From positions 1-55,613 of the forward strand of contig NZ_CALPDG010000022.1 of NCBI RefSeq assembly GCF_943193195.1: a stretch of 55,613 nt of DNA, given 5' to 3'. This document shows positions 50,348 through 55,613 of the stretch, piece by piece (position 1 is the first letter of the stretch; each line of letters begins with the position of its first letter). The DNA is from Mediterraneibacter agrestimuris. Lineage in GTDB: Bacteria; Bacillota; Clostridia; Lachnospirales; Lachnospiraceae. Under the pieces are notes generated by a model. That model was not told where the DNA came from. It saw only the letters and a program-made list of their open reading frames with translations, and did no database searches. Both the position numbers and the translations under genes were made by a program.

Positions 50348-51724
50348 TTATTCCCCTTTATTTTCATTTTCTTGTTTCATTTCATTTTTTTCAGAATGCA
50401 CATAGACGCCATCGGCATCTACATAGCTGTACTTATCATAGCAGTCTGTCGCCGTGGGCAGCTTCCTTTTCTCCAGATTATGATTGATCAGCATATTAAC
50501 CACATAGTAGATCACTGCAAATGTAGGAACTCCCAGAATCATACCAACAAATCCAAACAATCCGCCTCCCAAGAGGATCGAGAACATCACCCAGAATGCA
50601 GACAGTCCCGTGGAATCTCCAAGAATGGTCGGTCCGATGACATTTCCGTCCAATTGCTGCAATACCAGTATAAAGATAATAAAGTAAAGTCCCATCTTTG
50701 GTTCCGACAGCATGATCAGAACCGCACTTGGAATCGCTCCGATATAAGGACCGAAAAACGGAATGACATTAGTAACTCCGATAATCACACTGACCAGCAG
50801 TGTATATGGCATCTTCAAAACAGACAATCCGATAAAGCAAAGGACACCGATGATCGCCGAGTCAATAATCTTTCCGATAATAAATCCGCCGAAAATCGAA
50901 TTACTTTTAATCGTCAGATGCAGGATCATATTTGCATGATCCGGTTTGAACACCGCATAAATAATCTTTTTTGTCTGCATAGAGAACTTTTCCTTACTAA
51001 AAAGTACATAGACAGACACAATAATACCAATGACCGCATTCATCACTCCATTAACTACATTGACGACCCCTTCTGTCAGATGCGACATAAAATCGTTGAC
51101 CTGAGGAAGTAAGTCTGTCCGCAGCCAGTCCTGTAAAAATCCTGTGATTTCGGTCAGCATAGTAGTAAACAACTGCCCCAGAGTTGAATCCTGCGACATA
51201 ATTTCCGTCAGCGTCTGAAGCGCAGTATTAATCTGTCCCGGCACAGTCAGGATCATATCACGGATACTTTTATATAACTCCGGTATCAGCATATTAAACA
51301 AAGCGGCAATGATCGCCAGCATGATCACAAGCGCAATAAAAATACCCACGCTTCTACAAACCCGCTCCGGCTTCTTCATATTAGGAAAGCGGTGCACAAT
51401 CCATGGTCTTAAATACCGCTCCACTGTTTTCACGATTGGATTCAGTAAGTATGCAATCGCAAGTCCGTAAATGATCGGACGCAAAATATTAAGGATCTTC
51501 CAAATAACCGCTGAAATATCATCCATCCGCAGCAAAAGAAAAAAGAAAAGCATACAAGAAATAATCACTACAAATGCAGTCATTCCTTTTTCCAACTGCA
51601 CACGCAGCTTGGATGGCCCCCGCCTGCCAAAATCCGGCTGGTTAATATAATATCCGCTCTTTTTACCGGCAGGTGTCTTGTCCTGATTCTGTTCTGCTCT
51701 CTGTTCATCATTCATCTTAGTCAA
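50348..51724 (-). CDS. AI-2E family transporter (UPF0118)
   Basis: A 458-residue membrane protein with seven to eight hydrophobic helices: two near 30-95, one about 130-150, and the conserved C-terminal set with LVSVIIGVTNVIPFFGPYIGAIPSA and LDGNVIGPTILGDSTGLSAFWVMFSILLGGGLFG. The family name comes from E. coli TqsA, but members include Na+/Li+-proton antiporters, so AI-2 export should not be assumed. It has a charged, hydrophilic N-terminus and C-terminus (KNEMKQENENKGE). The start is uncertain: TTG at 51724 is close to GGAAGG, and the next ATG is at 51715. It is cotranscribed with metA. Confidence 0.88.
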   Translation of the reverse strand: MTKMNDEQRAEQNQDKTPAGKKSGYYINQPDFGRRGPSKLRVQLEKGMTAFVVIISCMLFFFLLLRMDDISAVIWKILNILRPIIYGLAIAYLLNPIVKTVERYLRPWIVHRFPNMKKPERVCRSVGIFIALVIMLAIIAALFNMLIPELYKSIRDMILTVPGQINTALQTLTEIMSQDSTLGQLFTTMLTEITGFLQDWLRTDLLPQVNDFMSHLTEGVVNVVNGVMNAVIGIIVSVYVLFSKEKFSMQTKKIIYAVFKPDHANMILHLTIKSNSIFGGFIIGKIIDSAIIGVLCFIGLSVLKMPYTLLVSVIIGVTNVIPFFGPYIGAIPSAVLIMLSEPKMGLYFIIFILVLQQLDGNVIGPTILGDSTGLSAFWVMFSILLGGGLFGFVGMILGVPTFAVIYYVVNMLINHNLEKRKLPTATDCYDKYSYVDADGVYVHSEKNEMKQENENKGE

Positions 51725-51856
51725 ATATCCTTCCTTTGTATGTAAATAAATATATCTGTTTCAATGTGTTCGATGCATTATAACAATGATTATACATGAT
51801 GTTGAAACAAAAAAACAATACCTGATGTTATAATTTCCATTATGTTTTGTAACAAT

Positions 51857-52040
51857 GTTACTATGCACAGCTTACTGCTGTGCATAGTAACCGCATTTGT
51901 GCATTTAAAATCGCCTGCGGCGAGGCACAAATGCTTGTAAACTTCGCTGTATTGGGTCGTAAATGCGCAGTTTATGCGCATTTCGACTGTGAACCGTAAC
52001 GTAACAATTCATTACAGTTCACACAGCATCTTGCACTGCA
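51857..52040. repeat. Composite palindromic intergenic repeat
   Basis: From left: a 15-bp perfect hairpin, GTTACTATGCACAGC (51857-51871) with GCTGTGCATAGTAAC (51877-51891). Next comes the GCCGNAGGC module in reverse (51903-51924), flanked immediately by perfect 10-bp arms GCATTTGTGC (51893-51902) and GCACAAATGC (51925-51934). Then follow a small AAATGCGCA/TGCGCATTT hairpin and a stretch, TTCACACAGCATCTTGCACT, shared with the element at 22895. It fills most of the 451-base gap 51725-52175; no gene is seen. Confidence 0.75.
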
Positions 52041-52078
52041 AGACTTGCTTACTTGTCCATTTTGCATGCGATTACATA

Positions 52079-52124
52079 AGAAGAAGACAGAACGTCAAAA
52101 CTCATTGACCTTCTGTCTTCTTCT
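52079..52124 (-). terminator. Terminator after the DUF1540 gene
   Basis: AGAAGAAGACAGAA (52079-52092) pairs perfectly with TTCTGTCTTCTTCT (52111-52124), extended by TCAA/TTGA. It lacks a strong T run on either side, so efficiency is uncertain. Confidence 0.6.
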
Positions 52125-52175
52125 CAGATTGCATATTGTTTTTTAACTATAAACAGATACACGGATATTGCTTCT

Positions 52176-52493
52176 CTAATGCTTACATTCAAATGTTGCA
52201 CATTCTGTTTCCCCACAATGGCAGGCATTGCTTCCTTCCACACTGATTTTACCGGCATGGCATTCACATTTCTCATTGTACATACAATCTGTTGCCTTAC
52301 AGTCAATATTGGAAAGATCTGATGCTGTTCCTGTCACATCAGTATAGACATCACCTTTTCTCTCCTGAAAGCTGTCGCAGCAAGTCTCTCTGGCTGTTTT
52401 AGCCTGTTCGCCTCCGACTTGGACCGCATCCAGATCACATAAGAACTGCTTATTGTGAACACAAGTCTGTACGGTACATTTTAATTGTGGCAT
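52176..52493 (-). CDS. Double DUF1540 cysteine-rich protein
   Basis: A 105-residue soluble protein with two DUF1540 units: residues about 5-42 (CTVQTCVHNKQFLCDLDAV) and 64-104 (CKATDCMYNEKCECHAGKI). Each has spaced cysteines, and the second ends HCGETECATFECKH, suggesting metal (probably zinc) binding. Function unknown; the family is widespread in Clostridia. The ATG at 52493 has AAAGGAGG upstream; the frame otherwise runs to 52559. It lies after thrS in the same direction, but the spacing and own ribosome site do not decide cotranscription. Confidence 0.88.
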   Translation of the reverse strand: MPQLKCTVQTCVHNKQFLCDLDAVQVGGEQAKTARETCCDSFQERKGDVYTDVTGTASDLSNIDCKATDCMYNEKCECHAGKISVEGSNACHCGETECATFECKH

Positions 52494-52577
52494 ATGGATT
52501 GTCCTCCTTTTGATAAAATAAATAGCGCCAGCATGCACTGACGCTATCATTATACCCATTCTCTGGAGTTCCTATAC

Positions 52578-54509
52578 CTATTTCTCTTCTATAGTTTTTA
52601 TCTCACGGGCAGTTTTATTTTTAATCTCCTCTTTCAAAGAAGCAATGAAATCTGCAAGACTTTTCTGTCCTTCATCTCCTTCAAAACGGCTTCTTACAGA
52701 CACAAGTTCACTTTCTTCTTCCTTTGCGCCTACAACGAGCATATACGGAATCTTCTGCATCTGTGCCTCGCGGATCTTGTAACCGATCTTTTCTGCACGA
52801 GAATCCAACTCTGCACGGATACCTGATTCTTTCAGACCACTCAGTACTTTTTCACCATATTCCATATATTTATCAGAAATCGGCAACACCTTCACTTGTA
52901 TCGGAGACAGCCATGTTGGAAATGCCCCTGCAAAATGCTCGATCAAAATTCCGATGAACCGCTCAATAGAGCCGAACGCTACACGGTGGATCATAATCGG
53001 GCGGTGCTTCTCTCCGTCTGCTCCCGTGTACTCCAGTTCAAAACGCAGAGGAAGCTGGAAGTCTAGCTGAATGGTTCCGCACTGCCATGTTCTTCCGATA
53101 GAATCCTGCAGATGGAAGTCAATCTTCGGTCCGTAGAACGCGCCGTCTCCTTCATTTACTACATAAGGAAGTCCCAGATCGTCCAGCGCGCCGCGAAGTG
53201 CGTCTGTTGCCAGATCCCAGTCCTCATCACTTCCCATACTGTCCTCCGGACGTGTAGAAAGCTCTACATGATATTTGAATCCAAACAGACTGTATACCTC
53301 ATCAATGAGTTTTGCAACTCCCTTGATCTCATCACGAATCTGCTCCGGCATCATGAAAATATGGGCATCGTCCTGTGTGAAGCAGCGTACACGCATAAGT
53401 CCGTGAAGCTGACCGGATTTCTCATGACGGTGGACCAGTCCCAACTCTCCCATACGAATTGGAAGATCACGATAAGAACGCGGCTCTGACTGATATACAA
53501 GAATACCACCCGGGCAATTCATCGGTTTAATCGCAAAATCTTCCTCGTCAATGACAGTTGTATACATATTCTCTTTGTAATGTCCCCAGTGACCAGATGT
53601 TTCCCAAAGATGTCTGCTCAGCATAATCGGTGTGTTGATTTCTACATAGTCATTTTTTGTATGAATGTCTCTCCAATAGTCAAGCAGTGTATTTTTCAAT
53701 ACCATTCCTTTTGGCAGGAAGAACGGGAATCCCGGTCCCTCATCACGCATCATAAACAATCCCAGTTCTTTTCCAAGTCGTCTGTGATCACGCTTCTTAG
53801 CTTCTTCGATCATTGCCAGATGCTCTTCCAGCTCTGCCTTCTTCGGGAAAGCGGTTCCGTAAATCCTCTGGAGCATCTTATTCTTCTCACTTCCTCTCCA
53901 GTAAGCGCCGGCAAGACTTGTCAGCTTGAATGCTTTTACATTCTTTGTGTTCATCAGGTGCGGACCCGCACAAAGGTCAGTAAACTCACCCTGTTTGTAG
54001 AAACTGATGACAGAATCTTCCGGCAGATCCTCGATCAATTCTACTTTATAGATTTCACCTTTTTCTTTGAAATATTCGATTGCTTCATCTCTCGGCATCG
54101 TAAACTGTTCTAAAGCCAGCGACTCTTTCACAATCTTTTTCATCTCTGCTTCGATCTTCTCCAGATCTTCTGCCACAAGCGGTGTCTCTCTGTCGATATC
54201 ATAATAAAATCCATCGTCAATAGACGGTCCGATCGCCAGCTTTGCATCCGGATACAGACGTTTGACCGCCTGCGCCATGATGTGAGAAGCTGTATGACGG
54301 AACGCGCCTTTTCCCTTCTCATCATTAAATGTCAGAATGCTCAGTTCACAATCCTCTTCCACAACTGTTCTCAAATCTACAACCTCACCATTTACTTCTC
54401 CGGCTGTAGCCACTCTTGCCAGACCTTCGCTGATGTCTGATGCAATTTCAATTACACTTTTGCTCTCTGCATATTCTTTTACAGAGCCGTCTTTTAATGT
54501 GATTTTCAT
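52578..54509 (-). CDS. thrS: Threonyl-tRNA synthetase
   Basis: Charges tRNA-Thr. The 643 residues show the TGS domain (1-62), the editing domain (RHTASHIMAQAVKRLYP, then the CxxxH-type AGPHL near 184), the class II catalytic core with motif 1 (VEINTPIMLSRHLWETSGHW), motif 2 (MRVRCFTQDDAHIF) and motif 3 (FGSIERFIGILIEH), the zinc site including MNCPGG, and a C-terminal anticodon-binding domain. ATG at 54509 follows GAGGAG; the upstream in-frame start at 54524 lacks a site. Expression is under a T-box leader. Confidence 0.97.
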   Translation of the reverse strand: MKITLKDGSVKEYAESKSVIEIASDISEGLARVATAGEVNGEVVDLRTVVEEDCELSILTFNDEKGKGAFRHTASHIMAQAVKRLYPDAKLAIGPSIDDGFYYDIDRETPLVAEDLEKIEAEMKKIVKESLALEQFTMPRDEAIEYFKEKGEIYKVELIEDLPEDSVISFYKQGEFTDLCAGPHLMNTKNVKAFKLTSLAGAYWRGSEKNKMLQRIYGTAFPKKAELEEHLAMIEEAKKRDHRRLGKELGLFMMRDEGPGFPFFLPKGMVLKNTLLDYWRDIHTKNDYVEINTPIMLSRHLWETSGHWGHYKENMYTTVIDEEDFAIKPMNCPGGILVYQSEPRSYRDLPIRMGELGLVHRHEKSGQLHGLMRVRCFTQDDAHIFMMPEQIRDEIKGVAKLIDEVYSLFGFKYHVELSTRPEDSMGSDEDWDLATDALRGALDDLGLPYVVNEGDGAFYGPKIDFHLQDSIGRTWQCGTIQLDFQLPLRFELEYTGADGEKHRPIMIHRVAFGSIERFIGILIEHFAGAFPTWLSPIQVKVLPISDKYMEYGEKVLSGLKESGIRAELDSRAEKIGYKIREAQMQKIPYMLVVGAKEEESELVSVRSRFEGDEGQKSLADFIASLKEEIKNKTAREIKTIEEK

Positions 54510-54649
54510 ATGTTTTCTCCTCACTTTTTATTATTTCTGTAATTAAGTAGATAGAATACGTCTCGACCATTCTCACACAAGCAGCTGTAAAATATTTCTT
54601 CTGCTCTTCCGGCTGCACATATAATAACCTTTTATTGTCAGAATATCCG

Positions 54650-54890
54650 GCAATAAAAAAGTCCCTCTCTGTTTCACTACAGAAAGGGACGAGTCTTCTC
54701 GCGGTTCCACCCTAATTGATCTGACAAATGTCAGAACCACTTTATTCATGATGATAACGGAATCACCGGACTGTTTTGCAGCCACTCAGAGGTAGTTTTC
54801 AAATGGTTCCGTGATAGGAAGCTTCCAGCCTGTGACTTCCCTCTCTGTATCCTTTCCGCATTCTACTCTTCTCATCAACGTGTTTCAATC
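54650..54890 (-). ncRNA. T-box riboswitch leader of thrS
   Basis: The T-box AGGGTGGAACCGCG is at 54700-54713 (minus strand), followed by an intrinsic terminator, GTCCCT..AGGGAC stem at 54661-54690 with a T run beyond it. Stem I lies upstream; a likely specifier is the ACC threonine codon at 54791-54793 in ACTACCTCTGAG. Uncharged tRNA-Thr should stabilise the antiterminator and let thrS be transcribed. The structure was read by eye, not folded. Confidence 0.9.
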
Positions 54891-54897
54891 TTTTATC

Positions 54898-54925
54898 ATT
54901 ATAGCATTGCTCTTTCTTTTGTCAA
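54898..54925 (-). promoter_or_regulatory. Sigma-A promoter of the thrS leader
   Basis: Minus strand TTGACA (54920-54925), 16-base spacer, TATAAT (54898-54903). Both boxes match the consensus exactly. Confidence 0.85.
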
Positions 54926-54940
54926 GATAATCGCCAAAAA

Positions 54941-55456
54941 TTACACATTGCTTCCGCAGCACTTTTTATACTTCTTACCGCTTCCGCACGGGCACGGATC
55001 ATTCCTTCCGATCTTCTTCTCCTTGCGGACCGTACCGGACGCCTTCTGCTCACGGTACAGACGCTTCCTTGTCTCTTCATCAAAGATATTGTCCCACTGC
55101 GGCAGTTCATACAGCCAGTCAGCCTTCGCGTCTACCATGTTCTTATACAGCAGTTCTTTGTCAAATGCAAGACTTACTTCCGTATCCTCTGTCATAGTCT
55201 CAATCGGATTCTTCTCTTTCAGACTATCGTTGATTCCATCCAGAAAACCAACCATTGTCATCACATGCTGACCATACTTGTCAGCCAGTTCTTTAACCGT
55301 TCCTTTCACTTCCTCATCAGGATTTGTCAAAAGTAATTCATAAATCTGCTTTTCAATATTAAAGTAATTCCCCCAGAAAGTCTCTAACTGTGCTTTAGAT
55401 GCTTCCTGGCTATATGCGGTTTCTCTCCACTGTTCCAATAAACTCTTATCACTCAT
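54941..55456 (-). CDS. SEC-C metal-binding motif protein
   Basis: A 171-residue soluble protein ending in the SEC-C zinc motif [19 protein letters not shown] (the C-x-C-x8-C-C pattern found at the C-terminus of SecA). The N-terminal 140 residues are helical and charged and of unknown function. The basic linker TVRKEKK precedes the motif. It is not a SecA fragment: the rest has no ATPase motifs. The stop codon lies close to the thrS promoter and no terminator is obvious. Role unknown; the motif suggests contact with SecB-like partners or ribosomes. Confidence 0.85.
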   Translation of the reverse strand: MSDKSLLEQWRETAYSQEASKAQLETFWGNYFNIEKQIYELLLTNPDEEVKGTVKELADKYGQHVMTMVGFLDGINDSLKEKNPIETMTEDTEVSLAFDKELLYKNMVDAKADWLYELPQWDNIFDEETRKRLYREQKASGTVRKEKKIGRNDPCPCGSGKKYKKCCGSNV

Positions 55457-55537
55457 TGTACTTAACTCCTTTTATCAAAATATCAGCTAGCAATCATTAT
55501 ATAACATATTTTCCATTCCGTAAACTGTTATTTTTCT

Positions 55538-55613
55538 GTAACAGTTCAGCCATGCACAAATCTACAAAAACGAATTGGTAAGCTTGCTTACAACAAGACG
55601 TTTTTTGTAGGAT
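55538..55613. repeat. Partial palindromic intergenic repeat, truncated by the window end
   Basis: It begins with GTAACAGTTCAGCC (55538-55551), the terminal 14-mer also at 1889-1902 and inverted at 127-140. The last 43 bases equal the first 43 of the window. An imperfect hairpin is formed by CTACAAAAACG and CGTTTTTTGTAG around a loop containing AAGCTTGCTT. Confidence 0.7.

Noticed and set aside
50346-51840. SAM riboswitch or methionine T-box for metA
   Set aside because: metA starts three bases after the AI-2E family gene. No T-box motif or SAM-I core is visible between or ahead of the two genes.
1-55613. The identical 43-base ends could mean a circular 55.6-kb plasmid or phage
   Set aside because: The window carries rpoD, dnaG, infC, thrS, rplT and aroC and no replication, partition or phage genes, and both ends lie in an inverted-repeat element. 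A repeat-bounded chromosomal contig is more likely.

Overview
The window looks like a chromosomal contig from a spore-forming, gut-type Clostridia, most likely a Lachnospiraceae (Mediterraneibacter/Dorea/Blautia/[Ruminococcus] gnavus neighbourhood). The evidence is a moderately low GC content, strong AGGAGG ribosome sites, housekeeping genes in Firmicutes order (infC-rpmI-rplT behind an L20 leader, dnaG-rpoD-trmK-nif3), a T-box in front of thrS, a GerA/SpoVAF-type germination gene with a forespore-like promoter, a YesMN two-component pair, and a galacto-N-biose/lacto-N-biose phosphorylase with its kinase, which suits a host-glycan user. The species is not proven. Almost all genes lie on the minus strand. 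The plus-strand exceptions are aroC, a sodium-dependent transporter, the yesN/yesM pair and one doubtful small ORF.

Layout. 0-4 kb: yajC and tgt, then an L,D-transpeptidase with an 11-residue acidic tandem repeat. 4-5 kb: aroC. 5.2-9.6 kb: polyamine ABC transporter potABCD behind an XRE-cupin regulator with operator-like repeats in its promoter. 10-19 kb: nucleoside kinase, nif3-like, trmK, rpoD, dnaG, dgt, and a double-domain PPK2. 19-22.5 kb: nahK-gnpA (mucin and milk-glycan disaccharide phosphorolysis) under a promoter with a perfect palindrome between -35 and -10. 22.7 kb: tRNA-Leu(AAG). 23-28 kb: a phosphorelay of hybrid histidine kinase, REC/HD-GYP/PAS/GGDEF regulator and a separate Hpt protein. 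28-29.7 kb: rplT, rpmI, infC (ATT start) and the L20 leader. 30-36 kb: NSS transporter, degV, a MATE exporter, the GerA-like protein and dut. 36-38.7 kb: yesN/yesM. 38.7-49.2 kb: the most unusual region, an eight-gene redox-rich catabolic operon whose upstream end is a 5'-truncated heparinase II/III gene. 49.4-55.5 kb: metA, an AI-2E family protein, a DUF1540 protein, thrS and a SEC-C protein.

The 38.7-49.2 kb operon codes for a Gfo/Idh/MocA dehydrogenase, a fumarate-reductase-like flavoprotein, an SDR, an Old-Yellow-Enzyme-type reductase, two xylose-isomerase-like TIM barrels, a D-2-hydroxyacid dehydrogenase and a dihydropyrimidine-dehydrogenase-like Fe-S flavoprotein. It has no transporter and no intact glycan-cleaving enzyme. 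It is the best candidate here for an undescribed pathway. Its parts recall, without matching, C-glycoside cleavage and isoflavone reduction clusters of gut bacteria.

The intergenic regions hold a second unexplained layer: modular palindromic repeats. One class carries a GCCGNAGGC module between arms that differ between copies but stay complementary. A neighbouring hairpin shows two compensatory base-pair changes between copies. The window starts and ends inside copies of a related element, with 43 identical bases at both ends, which probably explains why the contig stops there.
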